From positions 254,507-318,506 of the forward strand of contig NZ_KE383817.1 in assembly GCF_000422305.1 (NCBI RefSeq): a DNA stretch of 64,000 nucleotides, written 5' to 3'. This document shows positions 31,725-41,857 of the stretch, in pieces. This DNA comes from Luteimonas mephitis DSM 12574 (lineage in GTDB: Bacteria; Pseudomonadota; Gammaproteobacteria; Xanthomonadales; Xanthomonadaceae). The notes beneath the pieces are model-generated. The model saw only the letters and a list, made by a program, of their open reading frames with translations. It was not told the DNA's origin and did not search any database. The position numbers and the translations under genes were made by a program. The first letter of the stretch is position 1. Each line of letters opens with the position of its first letter.

Positions 31725-34700
31725 ATGTTGCGCCACCTGCTGGGTTTCGAGCTCGGCCAGCTGCTGAAGAACGGCGTGTTCTGGATCGTGGTCGCGGTCT
31801 ACGCGCTGATGGGCTTCGGCACCATGGCCTCGGACAACGTGAGCATCGGCGGTGCCGTGGGCAACACCATGCGCAACGCGCCTGCCGTGGTCATCTCGAT
31901 CCTCGGTTCGTTCAGCGTCATCAGCGTGCTGCTGGCGACCATCTTCGTCGCCGGCATCGCGATCCGCGACTTCGAACAGCGCACGGCGGAGCTGTTCTTC
32001 GCCACGCCGATGAAGAAGCGCGACTACCTGCTCGGCCGCTTCGGCGGCGGGCTGGCCGCGACCTTCGCCATCATGCTGGCGATGGCGATCGGCCTGTACG
32101 TCGGCAGCCTGATGCCCTGGCTGGACAGTTCGCGCCTGGGCCCGACACCGTGGCCCGCCTATGCCTGGGCATTCGGCGTGCTGGTGCTGCCCAACCTGCT
32201 GTTCGTGTCGGCGCTGCTGTTCCTGCTGGCCACGCTGACCCGGTCGATGCTCTACACCTACCTCGGCGTGATCGTGTTCTTCGTGCTGTGGTCGATGTCG
32301 GGCTCGCTCACCAGCGACCTCGACAGCCGCTGGATCGGTGCACTGATCGACCCGTCCGGCAGCGCCGCGGTCGCCGACCACATCCGCTACTGGTCCAGCG
32401 CCCAGCTCAACAGCGAGCTGCCGGAGCTGACCGGCCTGCTGCTGGCCAATCGAGCGCTGTGGATCGGCATCGCGATCGTGATGCTGCTCGCAGCGTTCGG
32501 CCTGTTCCGCGCCGACCGCGAGGGCATCGTGCTGCGCCGGCGCAGGGCGTCACCAGTTGCCGTGGAGGCCGAAGACGGCGTGCGCGGCACCCCGCCCGCG
32601 GTGGTCCTGCGCAGCGACTGGCGTGCGCAATGGCGGCAGTACCTGCACCTGTCGTGGTTCGACCTGCGCAACACCCTGCGCGGCGCACCGTTCATCGTGA
32701 TGGTGGTGCTGGGGCTGCTGCTGACCTTTACCGTGATCAAGTTCAGCGGCCTGATCTACGGCACGCAGACCCTGCCGGTCACCGCGCAGATGCTCGACAT
32801 GATCGGCGCCGGCATGAGCCTGTTCCTGATCATCATCGTGACCTTCTACGCCGGCGAAATGGTCTGGCGCGAGCGCAGCATGCGCGTGGCCGAGGCCACC
32901 GACGCCTACGCCGCGCCGGACTGGGTGCCGCTGGCGGCGAAGATGACCGCGCTGTCGGGCGTGGTCGCGGTGGTGCTCGTCGCCTGCGCGCTGTTCACCA
33001 TCGGCTACCAGCTGGTCGACGGCTACACCAGCATCGAGCCGATGCTGTACGCCAAGGGCCTGGGGATACAGCTGGCTTCGTTCGTGCTGATGGCCGCGCT
33101 GGCAGTGTTCTTCCAGGTGGTCACCGGCAACATGTTCGTCGGCTACGTGCTGATGATCGCGTACCTGGTGCTGCGCGTCGTGGTGCGCATGTACGACTTC
33201 GACCACGTGCTCTACAACTACGGTGCCGCGACGCGGACGCCGTACTCGGACATGAACGGCTACGGCCACTTCATCGGCCCGTGGCTTTGGACACGTGCGT
33301 ACTGGGGCGCCTTCGCCCTGCTGCTGCTGTGCGTGGCCACCGCAATGTGGCCGCGCGGCACCTCGCTGGCGTGGAAGGACCGCCTGAAAGTCGCCCGGCA
33401 GCGCCTGCGCAGCACGCCGCTGCGGGCAACGCTTGCCGTTGCGCTGCTGGCCTTCATCGGCACCGGTGGCTGGATCTACTACAACACCGACGTGCTCAAC
33501 GAGTACGTGCCCGGGGACCTCGCCAAGCAGCGGCAGGCCGACTACGAGAAGGCCTACCGCAAGTACCGCGACCTGCCGCAGCCGCGCATCACCGACATCC
33601 GCGCCGACGTGGACATCTTCCCCGAGACCCGCAGCGTGACGATCAGCGGCCGCTACCGGATGAAGAACCTGACGTCGAAGCCGATCGACCAGCTGCACGT
33701 CACCATCGACCCGAAGGCCGAGGCCGTGCTCGATTTCCCCGCCCACGCGCTGGTCGAATCCGACCCGGTCTCCGGCTATCGCATCTACCGCCTCGACGCA
33801 CCGCTTGCCCCGGGCGCGGAGATGGACTTCGGCTTCCGATACACCGACACGCCGCATGGCTTTCCGCTGGACGGCGGCGGTACGTCGGTGGTCTACAACG
33901 GCACGTTCTTCAACAACATGTCCGCGCTGCCGCAGTTCGGCTACATCGAGCAGATGCAGCTGCAGGACCGCAACGACCGCAAGAAATACGGCCTGCCCGA
34001 ACTGCCGCGCATGCCGAAGATCGACGACCGGGCCGAGTGGAACAACAACTACATCTCCGGCAACGCCGACTGGGTGAACTTCGAGACCACGGTCTCGACG
34101 TCGTCCGGGCAGATCGCGCTGGCGCCGGGCTACCTGCAGCGCAAGTGGTCAAAGGATGGCCGCAACTACTTGCAGTACAAGTCCGAGGCGAAGCTGCTGC
34201 CGTTCTTCTCCTGGCTGTCGGCCGACTGGCGGGTGAAGCGGGATCGCTGGAACGACGTCGCGCTCGAGGTCTATTACGACGCCAGGCATCCGTACAACGT
34301 CGACCGCATGATCGAGTCGGCGAAGAAGTCACTCGACTATTACTCGAGGAACTTCTCGCCTTACCAGTTCCGCCAACTGCGATTCCTCGAGTTTCCGAAC
34401 TATTCCCGGTTCGCACAGGCGTTCGCCGGCACGGTGCCGTTTTCCGAGTCGATCGGCTTCATCGCCGACCTGCGCGACAAGGAGAAGATCGACTACGTGT
34501 TCTACGTCACCGCGCACGAGACCGCGCACCAGTGGTGGGCGCACCAGGTGGTAGGGGCGAACGTGCAGGGCGCCACGATGCTGTCCGAATCGCTGGCGCA
34601 GTACTCGGCGCTGATGGTGATGGAACACGAGTACGGCGCGGGCAAGATGCGCAAGTTCCTCAGGCACGAGCTCGACTCCTACCTGACGAGCCGCGCCACC

Positions 34701-35303
34701 GAGCGGGTGCAGGAGCTGCCGCTGGCGCTCAACGAGAACCAGCAGTACATCCACTACAACAAGGGCTCGGTGGTGTTCTACGCGCTCAAGGACGCGATCG
34801 GCGAAGACACGCTCAACCGCATCCTGGCCGGCTTCCTGGACAAGTGGGCGTTCAAGGGCCCGCCCTACCCGACCACGCGCGACTTCCTGTCCGACCTGTA
34901 CGCGGGCACGGATCCGAAGTTCCATCCGCTGATCCGCGACATGTTCGAGCGCATCGTGTTCTTCGACAACCGCGCCGTGGAGGCGACCGCGAGGAAACGC
35001 GCCGACGGCAAGTACGCGCTGACGCTGAAGGTGCACTCGGCCAAGCTGGCCGCTGCCGGCAAGGGCAAGGAAGCCGAGGAACCGATGGACGAGATCGTCG
35101 ACATCGGCGTGTTCTCGCGGCCGGCCGGCGGCGACGAGGACGACGAAAAGGTGCTTTACCTCAAGAAGCATCACATCACCGGCACCGACAACACCATCGA
35201 ACTGGTGCTCGATGCCGAGCCGTACGAAGCCGGCATCGACCCGTACAACAAGCTGGTCGATCGCAGCTCGGGCGACAACCGCAAGCGGGTGACGGTGCAG
35301 TAG
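31725..35303 (+). CDS. ABC-2 permease fused to M1-family aminopeptidase
   Basis: Protein of 1192 residues. The N-terminal half has two ABC-2 permease units of about six helices each (first helix NGVFWIVVAVYALMGFG, second unit from RQYLHLSWFDLRNTLRGAPF), with a further helix at about 575. The C-terminal 600 residues form an M1 aminopeptidase domain on the outer face. Its zinc motif is HETAHQWWAHQVVGAN, with the next Glu in MLSESLAQYSALMVM. That Glu is about 20 residues on, one more than the usual HExxH-x18-E. SIGFIADL stands where the family has its exopeptidase loop. The fusion is recurrent in Xanthomonadales and Bacteroidetes. The peptidase may process what the ABC unit exports or senses (inference). 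Confidence 0.9.
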   Translation: MLRHLLGFELGQLLKNGVFWIVVAVYALMGFGTMASDNVSIGGAVGNTMRNAPAVVISILGSFSVISVLLATIFVAGIAIRDFEQRTAELFFATPMKKRDYLLGRFGGGLAATFAIMLAMAIGLYVGSLMPWLDSSRLGPTPWPAYAWAFGVLVLPNLLFVSALLFLLATLTRSMLYTYLGVIVFFVLWSMSGSLTSDLDSRWIGALIDPSGSAAVADHIRYWSSAQLNSELPELTGLLLANRALWIGIAIVMLLAAFGLFRADREGIVLRRRRASPVAVEAEDGVRGTPPAVVLRSDWRAQWRQYLHLSWFDLRNTLRGAPFIVMVVLGLLLTFTVIKFSGLIYGTQTLPVTAQMLDMIGAGMSLFLIIIVTFYAGEMVWRERSMRVAEATDAYAAPDWVPLAAKMTALSGVVAVVLVACALFTIGYQLVDGYTSIEPMLYAKGLGIQLASFVLMAALAVFFQVVTGNMFVGYVLMIAYLVLRVVVRMYDFDHVLYNYGAATRTPYSDMNGYGHFIGPWLWTRAYWGAFALLLLCVATAMWPRGTSLAWKDRLKVARQRLRSTPLRATLAVALLAFIGTGGWIYYNTDVLNEYVPGDLAKQRQADYEKAYRKYRDLPQPRITDIRADVDIFPETRSVTISGRYRMKNLTSKPIDQLHVTIDPKAEAVLDFPAHALVESDPVSGYRIYRLDAPLAPGAEMDFGFRYTDTPHGFPLDGGGTSVVYNGTFFNNMSALPQFGYIEQMQLQDRNDRKKYGLPELPRMPKIDDRAEWNNNYISGNADWVNFETTVSTSSGQIALAPGYLQRKWSKDGRNYLQYKSEAKLLPFFSWLSADWRVKRDRWNDVALEVYYDARHPYNVDRMIESAKKSLDYYSRNFSPYQFRQLRFLEFPNYSRFAQAFAGTVPFSESIGFIADLRDKEKIDYVFYVTAHETAHQWWAHQVVGANVQGATMLSESLAQYSALMVMEHEYGAGKMRKFLRHELDSYLTSRATERVQELPLALNENQQYIHYNKGSVVFYALKDAIGEDTLNRILAGFLDKWAFKGPPYPTTRDFLSDLYAGTDPKFHPLIRDMFERIVFFDNRAVEATARKRADGKYALTLKVHSAKLAAAGKGKEAEEPMDEIVDIGVFSRPAGGDEDDEKVLYLKKHHITGTDNTIELVLDAEPYEAGIDPYNKLVDRSSGDNRKRVTVQ

Positions 35304-35314
35304 CCCGAGTGGTC

Positions 35315-35383
35315 GTAGGAGCGGCCCATGGCCGCGAGCTTTTTGTTTTTCCGGCAAAGCTCGCGGCCATGGGCCGCTCCTAC
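35315..35383. repeat. GTAGGAGCGG palindrome pair, 26-bp perfect arms
   Basis: The left arm (35315-35340) starts GTAGGAGCGGCCCATGG and ends CGAGCT. The right arm (35358-35383) is its exact 26-base reverse complement, and the 17-base loop is T-rich. It lies between the convergent permease/M1 gene and rhlE, directly before a terminator hairpin. It belongs to the same family as the repeats at 55098 and 58713. Confidence 0.85.
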
Positions 35384-35385
35384 AG

Positions 35386-35412
35386 GAAAGGGCCGGCAAT
35401 GCCGGCCCTTTC
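35386..35412. terminator. Bidirectional terminator between the permease/M1 gene and rhlE
   Basis: GAAAGGGCCGGC (35386-35397) pairs perfectly with GCCGGCCCTTTC (35401-35412) around an AAT loop, followed by TGTTT on the plus strand. It lies between two convergent genes. Confidence 0.75.
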
Positions 35413-35432
35413 TGTTTCCGCGATCGTGGGCT

Positions 35433-36767
35433 TTATCCGGCGCGCGTATCGCGACGTCCCGCGTACGCACCCTGCCCGCTCTTGCGCTTCGGGCCGGCAT
35501 GGCCCGGCGCGCCGCCGCGCGGGCCGGGCTTGCCGTGCGCGCGGTGCGCGGGCTTGCCCGGCGGCCGCTGGCCACCCTGGCGCTGGCCGCCACCGCCGTT
35601 CTTCGGGATCGGCGCATCGAGGCGGATCGGCTTGCTCGGCGCATAGCCTTCGACCGTGTCCATCACGATCTCGGCCTTGAGCATGCGTTGGATCTGCCGC
35701 AACAGCCCGCCTTCTTCCGGCGAGACCAGCGACAGCGCCTCGCCCGTGGCGCCGTTGCGGCCGGTGCGGCCGATGCGGTGCACGTAGTCCTCGGCCACCA
35801 TCGGCAGGTCGTGGTTGATCACCAGCGGCAGGTCGGGGATGTCGAGGCCGCGCGCGGCCACGTCGGTGGCCACCAGCACGCGCGCCTTGCCGGCCTTGAA
35901 CAGGTTCAGCGCCTTCTGCCGCTGTGCCTGGCTCTTGTTGCCGTGGATCGCGACGGCGCGCAGGCCGGCGGTTTCCAGCTGTTCGGCCAGGCGGTTGCAG
36001 CCGTGCTTGGTCTTGCCGAACACCAGCACCTGGTCGGTGTGGCGGCGGGTCAGGATGTCGATCAGCAGGTCGCGCTTGCGCGAGCCGTCGACCGGATGCG
36101 CGCGATGGGTGATGGTCTCGACGATGGTGTTGTTCGCCGCCACCTGCACCTGCTGCGGGTTGTGCATGAACTCCATCGCCAGCGCCTTGATCCTGGCTTC
36201 GAAGGTGGCCGAGAACAGCAGCGTCTGGCGCTCCTTCGGCACCCGGCCGACGATGCGCTTGATCGCCGGCAGGAAGCCCATGTCGAGCATGCGGTCGGCT
36301 TCGTCGAGCACCAGCACCTCGATCGCGTCGAGCTTGGCGCTGCCGCGCTCCATGTGGTCGATCAGGCGACCGGGGGTGGCGACGAGGATGTCGACGCCGC
36401 GGCGCAGGTTGTCGACCTGCGGACCCATGCCGGCACCACCGAAGATGGTGGTGACGTTCAGGCGCAGGTGGCGGCCGTAGGTCTTGATGCTGTCGGCGAC
36501 CTGCACGGCCAGTTCGCGCGTGGGCACCAGCACCAGCGCGCGCGGCTTGCGCGCACCGTTGGGCGGCGTGAGCTTGGACAGTTTCTGCAACAGCGGCAGG
36601 CCGAACGCGGCAGTCTTGCCGGTGCCGGTCTGGGCGCCGCCCAACAGGTCGTGGCCGGCGAGCGCCAGCGGGATCGCTTCGAGCTGGATCGGGGTCGGCG
36701 TGGTGTAGCCGTTCTCGGACAGCGCGCGCAGCAGTGCGGGCGAAAGCCCGAGTGTTTCGAACGTCAT
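35433..36767 (-). CDS. rhlE: DEAD-box ATP-dependent RNA helicase RhlE
   Basis: Cytoplasmic RNA helicase of 444 residues acting in ribosome assembly and RNA turnover. Helicase motifs are Q (GYTTPTPIQLEAIPLALAG), I (GAQTGTGKTAAFGLPLL), Ia (PTRELAVQV), Ib (TPGRLIDH), DEAD (VLDEADRMLDMGF), SAT (FSATF), IV (VLVFGKTKHGC), V (ATDVAARGLDIP) and VI (YVHRIGRTGRNG). The C-terminal 65 residues are a Gly/Gln/Arg/Pro-rich basic tail ending GRRDTRAG, which probably binds RNA. ATG 36767 has AGGAG 9-10 bases upstream. It is a single-gene unit, divergent from the first M13 peptidase gene. Confidence 0.94.
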   Translation of the reverse strand: MTFETLGLSPALLRALSENGYTTPTPIQLEAIPLALAGHDLLGGAQTGTGKTAAFGLPLLQKLSKLTPPNGARKPRALVLVPTRELAVQVADSIKTYGRHLRLNVTTIFGGAGMGPQVDNLRRGVDILVATPGRLIDHMERGSAKLDAIEVLVLDEADRMLDMGFLPAIKRIVGRVPKERQTLLFSATFEARIKALAMEFMHNPQQVQVAANNTIVETITHRAHPVDGSRKRDLLIDILTRRHTDQVLVFGKTKHGCNRLAEQLETAGLRAVAIHGNKSQAQRQKALNLFKAGKARVLVATDVAARGLDIPDLPLVINHDLPMVAEDYVHRIGRTGRNGATGEALSLVSPEEGGLLRQIQRMLKAEIVMDTVEGYAPSKPIRLDAPIPKNGGGGQRQGGQRPPGKPAHRAHGKPGPRGGAPGHAGPKRKSGQGAYAGRRDTRAG

Positions 36768-37323
36768 TGGTGTGTTGCTCCTGGAAATCGACGCCCGCCG
36801 GCAACGAGTCCGCGCATCGCGCGCGGGCTCCCGGTCAGGAGGTCGATGGTTTGCCCGGAGCTATCCGTAAGCCGCGCTGCGGGCAAGGGTTTGACGGTTG
36901 CCGGATGTTCCGGACCGTGTCTGCGCGACGAAGGACGTGCGGGATAAGACCGCGGGGAGCCGAAGTTTCGGCCGTCGCGGAGGCGTACCAGGATCGTATC
37001 TGTCCGGAGAGAATCCAGTCCGGGACAGGGGCAGCCGTGTTGCAGGACCGGGCAAGTCTACGTGAATGCGGACGCCGGCGCATCGGTGCCGCGGGCATGG
37101 CGTTCAGGTTCATGCCGCACACGCCGGCTGCCCGCGCGGGCCACGCGCTCCGGCCGGCCTCTCCCACGAGACGCTGTTGGCCTGCCGCATACGACGCCGC
37201 CATGACCTTCGACACCCTCATCGCCCGCGATGACGCGGGTATCGTGCTGCAGTGCCCGGAAACCGCCCGGCGGGCCGGCATGTTCCTATTCCATCCAACG
37301 CCCGATCCGGGCCGGAGATCCAA
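36768..37323. other. Long divergent gap between rhlE and the first M13 gene
   Basis: About 555 bases with no supported gene. The rhlE Shine-Dalgarno lies just upstream of its ATG and the M13 GGAG just before GTG 37324. A small frame, ATG 37203 to 37327 (41 codons), overlaps the M13 start but matches no family I recognise. I cannot identify convincing promoter hexamers in either direction; a long leader for rhlE would be in character for cold-responsive helicases. Confidence 0.4.
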
Positions 37324-39438
37324 GTGACCCTGAACAAACCGCAAGTCCTGCTTCTTTCGCTGGCCGTGTCCCTGGCGCTGGCTGCATGCAACGGCGACAA
37401 GACCACCAGCACCGCCGTCGACGCCGCCGCCCCGAGCCCCGCCGCCCCGACCGCCAAGGCACTGACGCTGGACGAGAGCAAGCTGCCGCCGGTCAACCGC
37501 TTCGAGAAGGCCGACATCGACGACAGCAAGAACGCCTGCGTCGACCTCAATGCCTACGCCAACGGCAAGTGGCTGGCCGCCAATCCCGTGCCTGGCGACC
37601 GCACCAGCTGGGGCGCGTTCGAGATGCTCGATGAGCGCTCGGTCGGCGTGCAGCACCAGCTCGCCGAACAGGCGGCCGCGGACGCGAACGCCACCGGCGT
37701 GGAAAAGATCGTCGGCGACTTCTGGTCCACCGGCATGGACGAGGCGAAGATCAACGCGCAGGGCATCGCGCCGATCCAGGACCGCCTGGACGCGATCGCC
37801 AAGCTGGCGGACAAGGACCAGATCGCCGATTACCTGCGCACCAGCGCCGCCAGGGGCGAGAACTTCCTGTTCGGTTTCGGCGCCGAGGCCGACTTCAAGG
37901 ATTCGTCCATGAACATGGCCTACGCCATGCAGGGCGGCCTGGGCCTGCCGGACAAGGGCTACTACTTCGACAAGGACAAGAAGGACAAGCTCGACGCCTA
38001 CGAACAGCACGTCGCCAAGACCCTGGAATTGTCCGGCGTGCCGGCCGCCGACGCCGCCGAGCAGGCCAAGTCGGTGATCGCATTCGAGACCCGCCTGGCC
38101 AAGGCGTCGAAGTCGAGCGAGGAAATGTCGCGCGACGTGTCGCTTTACTACAACCCGGTCACGCTGGCCGAGGCCGACAAGCTGACCCCGAACTTCCCGT
38201 GGACGAGATTCTTCGAATCGCAGGGCGTCGCGGCCCCGGAGAAGTTCTCGCTGGCGATTCCCGCGTTCCATGAAGAAGTCAGCAAGGCGATTGCCGACAC
38301 CGCGCCGGCCACCTGGCAGGCCTACCTGCGCTTCCACACCGTCGACGGCGCCGCGCCCTACCTGAGCGACGCATTCGTGCAGGAGAACTACAACTTCTAC
38401 GGCAAGGCGCTGCGCGGCCAGCAGGAGATCAAGCCGCGCTGGAAGCGCGTGCTGTCCACCATCGAGAGCGACGCCGGCGAGGCGTTCGGCCAGATGTACG
38501 TCAAGGTCGCGTTCTCGCCCGACTCCAAGGCGAAGATGGAGAAGCTGGTCGACAACCTGCGCGCCGCCCTCAAGACCCGCATCGAGAACCTCGAGTGGAT
38601 GAGCGACGAGACCAAGAAGAAGGCCATCGCCAAGTGGGAAACCTTCACGCCCAAGATCGGCTACCCCGACAAGTGGCGCGACTGGAGCGGCCTGTCCACC
38701 AACCGCGACAGCTACATCGGCAACGTGCTGGCGGCGACCGAGTTCAACTACAAGTGGAACCTGTCGAAGATCGGCAAGCCGGTCGACAAGACCGAGTGGG
38801 GCATGACGCCGCAGACCGTCAACGCCTACTACAACCCGCTGCAGAACGAGATCGTGTTCCCGGCGGCCATCCTGCAGCCGCCGTTCTTCGATCCCAACGC
38901 CGACGACGCGACCAACTACGGTGGCATCGGCGCGGTGATCGGCCACGAGATGACCCACGGCTATGACGACCAGGGCGCACGCTTCGGGCCCACCGGCAAC
39001 TTCGAGCAGTGGTGGACCGACGCCGACGGCAAGGCCTTCGCCGCGCGCACAGGCAAGCTGGTCGACCAGTTCAACGGTTACACCACCGCCGACGGCGGCA
39101 AGGTCAACGGCAACCTGACCCTGGGCGAGAACATCGCCGACCTCGGCGGCCTGGCCACCGCCTACGACGCGATGAAGAAGGCGGTCGGCGACACGCCCGA
39201 CCCGATGACCGACGGCCTGAGCCGCGACCAGCGCTTCTTCCTCAACTGGGCCACGGTGTGGCGCCGCAACTTCACGCCCGACGAGCTGAAGGTGCGCCTG
39301 ACCACCGACCCGCATGCACCGGCCAACTTCCGCGCGATCGGCACGCCGTCCAACATGCCGGCGTTCGCCGCGGCGTTCCAGTGCAAGGCCGGCGACCCGA
39401 TGGTGCGCGCGGACGACAAGAAAGTCGTGATCTGGTGA
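37324..39438 (+). CDS. M13 (neprilysin-like) metallopeptidase, lipoprotein, first of three
   Basis: Exported zinc endopeptidase of 704 residues. The lipoprotein signal VLLLSLAVSLALAACNG puts it in the periplasm or outer membrane. M13 motifs are the substrate-binding NAYYNP (about 500-505), the zinc site VIGHEMTHGYDDQG (HExxH at 541-545), the third ligand in LGENIADLGG, and the C-terminal CKAGDPMVRADDKKVVIW ending in the conserved CxxxW-type tail. All catalytic residues are present. GTG 37324 follows GGAG at a 6-base spacing. It is the first of three tandem paralogues, each separated by hairpins or short gaps; a terminator-like stem follows. Confidence 0.92.
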   Translation: MTLNKPQVLLLSLAVSLALAACNGDKTTSTAVDAAAPSPAAPTAKALTLDESKLPPVNRFEKADIDDSKNACVDLNAYANGKWLAANPVPGDRTSWGAFEMLDERSVGVQHQLAEQAAADANATGVEKIVGDFWSTGMDEAKINAQGIAPIQDRLDAIAKLADKDQIADYLRTSAARGENFLFGFGAEADFKDSSMNMAYAMQGGLGLPDKGYYFDKDKKDKLDAYEQHVAKTLELSGVPAADAAEQAKSVIAFETRLAKASKSSEEMSRDVSLYYNPVTLAEADKLTPNFPWTRFFESQGVAAPEKFSLAIPAFHEEVSKAIADTAPATWQAYLRFHTVDGAAPYLSDAFVQENYNFYGKALRGQQEIKPRWKRVLSTIESDAGEAFGQMYVKVAFSPDSKAKMEKLVDNLRAALKTRIENLEWMSDETKKKAIAKWETFTPKIGYPDKWRDWSGLSTNRDSYIGNVLAATEFNYKWNLSKIGKPVDKTEWGMTPQTVNAYYNPLQNEIVFPAAILQPPFFDPNADDATNYGGIGAVIGHEMTHGYDDQGARFGPTGNFEQWWTDADGKAFAARTGKLVDQFNGYTTADGGKVNGNLTLGENIADLGGLATAYDAMKKAVGDTPDPMTDGLSRDQRFFLNWATVWRRNFTPDELKVRLTTDPHAPANFRAIGTPSNMPAFAAAFQCKAGDPMVRADDKKVVIW

Positions 39439-39490
39439 TGCCATCCGCGCGCGGTTGAATCCGACCGCGCACGGTTGCAACTGCTGCACG

Positions 39491-39522
39491 AACGGCCGTC
39501 GGGGCTCGCCGCGACGGCCGTT
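39491..39522 (+). terminator. Terminator-like hairpin after the first M13 gene
   Basis: AACGGCCGTC (39491-39500) and GACGGCCGTT (39513-39522) form a perfect 10-bp stem around a 12-base loop, followed by CCTGTTT. It lies 52 bases after the stop codon. Confidence 0.6.
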
Positions 39523-39611
39523 CCTGTTTCCGGCTCCTGCTTTCGACCGCCGCCGCTGCCCCACCCCGCCGTCCTTCGCTTTCCATGTTCGCGAACCGCA
39601 AGGAAAACACC

Positions 39612-41684
39612 ATGCACGCATCCACGCTCAAGCCCCTCGTCCTGGCCACCGCGTTCGCGCTGGCCGCAGCGCACTCGCCGCTGCATGCCGCGCAACCTGC
39701 AGCGGGCGCGCCTGCGGAACCTGCGCCGGTGTTCGATGTGGGTGAACTCGACCCTTCCATTTCCGCTTGCCAGGATTTCAACGCCTACGCCAACGGCAAG
39801 TGGATCGCCGCCAATCCGATCCCCGCCGACCGCACACGCTGGGGCGCGTTCGACCAGCTGCGCGAGCAGAGCCTGGAAGCGCAGCACCGGATCGTCGACG
39901 CCGCCGACGCGGGCGCCGACAAGGCCGCCGCCGGTTCGATCGGGCAGAAGATCGGCTGGCTGTACCGTTCGGGCATGGACGAGGCCGCGATCGACAAGGC
40001 CGGCTTCGATCCGATCAAGCCGGACCTCGCGGCGATCGCGAAGCTCGACGGCAAGGCAGACATCGTCGCCTGGCTGGGCCAGGCATTTGCAGCGGGCGAA
40101 GGCCAGGGTTTCCGCTTCCGCTCCGGCGCCGATTTCAGGGACGCATCGCAACAGATCGCCTTCGCCGGACAGGGCGGCCTCGGCCTGCCGACGCCGGACT
40201 ACTACACCAAGGACGAACACAAGGGCCTCCGCGCCGCCTACGTGGCACACATCGCCAAAGTGTTCGAGCTGACCGGCGTGCCGGCAGCCGATGCAGCGAA
40301 GAAGGCCGACGGCATCCTCGCCTTCGAGACCCGGCTGGCCGAGGCCTCGCTGTCACGCGTGGAACTGCGCGACCCGAAGAACCAGTACCACTTCATGACC
40401 ATCGACGAGGCCAACCGGGTCACGCCGCACTTCGACTGGGCCGCCTTCTTCAAGGCCGTCGACGTACCGGTGGGCGACGGCTTCTCGCTGTCGCAGCCGA
40501 AGTTCTTCGCGCAGTTCGACGCCATGCTGGCCGACGTGCCGGCGGCGCAGTGGCGCGACTACCTGGCCTTCCACACCATCGACGACGCCTCCGAATACCT
40601 GTCAAAACCGTTCCAGGACGAGAACTTCGCCTTCTACGGCCAGACCCTCAACGGCCAGCCCGAGCAGCGGACGCGCTGGAAGCGGGTGCTCGAGGCGGTC
40701 AACGGCGCCATGGGCCAGGCGCTCGGCCAGCTGTATGTGAAGGACTATTTCCCACCCGAGGCCAAGGCGCGTGCCCAGCAGCTGGTGGACAACGTGCGCA
40801 ACGCGCTCAAGGCGCGCATCGAAGGCCTGGCGTGGATGAGCGACGAGACCAAGGCGAAGGCACTGGAGAAGTGGAGCACCTTCCTGCCCAAGATCGGCTA
40901 TCCGGACAAGTGGCGCAGCTGGGACGGCCTCACGATCGTGCCCGGCGACTACTTCGCCAACGTGCGCGCGGCCAACGCGTTCAACCAGCGCTACGACCTC
41001 GACAAGATCGGCACCCCCACCGACCGCTACGAATGGGGCATGACCCCACAGACGGTGAACGCGTACTACAGCTCCGGCACCAACACGATCAACTTCCCGG
41101 CCGCGATCCTGCAGCCCCCGTTCTTCTACGCCAGCGGTGACGACGCGATCAACTACGGCGGCATCGGCGCGGTGATCGGCCACGAGGCCGGGCACGGGTT
41201 CGACGACAAGGGCAGCCAGTTCGACGGTGCCGGCAACAATGTCAACTGGTGGACGAAGGCGGACCGGGACCGCTTCGACGAACGCACCGCGAAACTCGCC
41301 GCGCAGTTCGACGCCTACGTGCCGCTGGCCAGCCACCCCGGCAACCACGTCAACGGCAGGCTGACGATGGGCGAGAACATCGGCGACCTCGGCGGCCTCA
41401 ACTTCGCCTACGACGCGCTGCAGGCGGCCGACGGCGACAAGCCCGACCCGATGATCGACGGCCTGAGCCGCGACCAGCGCTTCTTCCTCAGCTGGGCGCG
41501 CGTGTGGCGCGGCAACATCCGCGACAAGGCGCAGCTGGTGCTGCTCAACACCGATCCGCACGCACCGGCGAAGTTCCGCGCGATCGGCGCGCCGTCGAAC
41601 ATGCCGGCGTTCGCGAATGCGTTCCAGTGCAGGGCCGGCGATCCGATGGTGCGACCGGACGAGCAGCGGGTGCAGATCTGGTAA
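39612..41684 (+). CDS. M13 (neprilysin-like) metallopeptidase, second of three
   Basis: Exported zinc peptidase of 690 residues, with a Sec signal (LVLATAFALAAAHSPLHAAQ) and no lipobox. Motifs are NAYYSSG, IGHEAGHGFDDKG (HExxH, residues 524-528), MGENIGDLGGL and the C-terminal CRAGDPMVRPDEQRVQIW. All zinc and catalytic residues are kept. It is clearly a paralogue of the gene upstream (shared NAYANGKWxAANPxPxDRxxWGAF block), so the pair arose by tandem duplication. ATG 39612 follows AAGGA; an in-frame ATG at 39585 is less likely. Confidence 0.92.
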   Translation: MHASTLKPLVLATAFALAAAHSPLHAAQPAAGAPAEPAPVFDVGELDPSISACQDFNAYANGKWIAANPIPADRTRWGAFDQLREQSLEAQHRIVDAADAGADKAAAGSIGQKIGWLYRSGMDEAAIDKAGFDPIKPDLAAIAKLDGKADIVAWLGQAFAAGEGQGFRFRSGADFRDASQQIAFAGQGGLGLPTPDYYTKDEHKGLRAAYVAHIAKVFELTGVPAADAAKKADGILAFETRLAEASLSRVELRDPKNQYHFMTIDEANRVTPHFDWAAFFKAVDVPVGDGFSLSQPKFFAQFDAMLADVPAAQWRDYLAFHTIDDASEYLSKPFQDENFAFYGQTLNGQPEQRTRWKRVLEAVNGAMGQALGQLYVKDYFPPEAKARAQQLVDNVRNALKARIEGLAWMSDETKAKALEKWSTFLPKIGYPDKWRSWDGLTIVPGDYFANVRAANAFNQRYDLDKIGTPTDRYEWGMTPQTVNAYYSSGTNTINFPAAILQPPFFYASGDDAINYGGIGAVIGHEAGHGFDDKGSQFDGAGNNVNWWTKADRDRFDERTAKLAAQFDAYVPLASHPGNHVNGRLTMGENIGDLGGLNFAYDALQAADGDKPDPMIDGLSRDQRFFLSWARVWRGNIRDKAQLVLLNTDPHAPAKFRAIGAPSNMPAFANAFQCRAGDPMVRPDEQRVQIW

Positions 41685-41857
41685 TCACGGAACTGCCGGG
41701 CTGGAGGGCCGGGCCGGTGGAACCACAGGCCCGGTTCCAGAGGATGTCCAGCGGGGGTGTCCATCCCGCCGCAGATCCAGCGGTCCCGTGATGCCGGTTC
41801 AGAGAGTCGCCGGCGCGGCTTGATAAACTCGCGCGGACTTTTCGCCTGGACTCCGCA

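Noticed and set aside
37203..37327. Possible 41-codon gene overlapping the first M13 start
   Set aside because: There is no ribosome site or recognisable motif, and it overlaps the well-supported GGAG and GTG start of the M13 gene.
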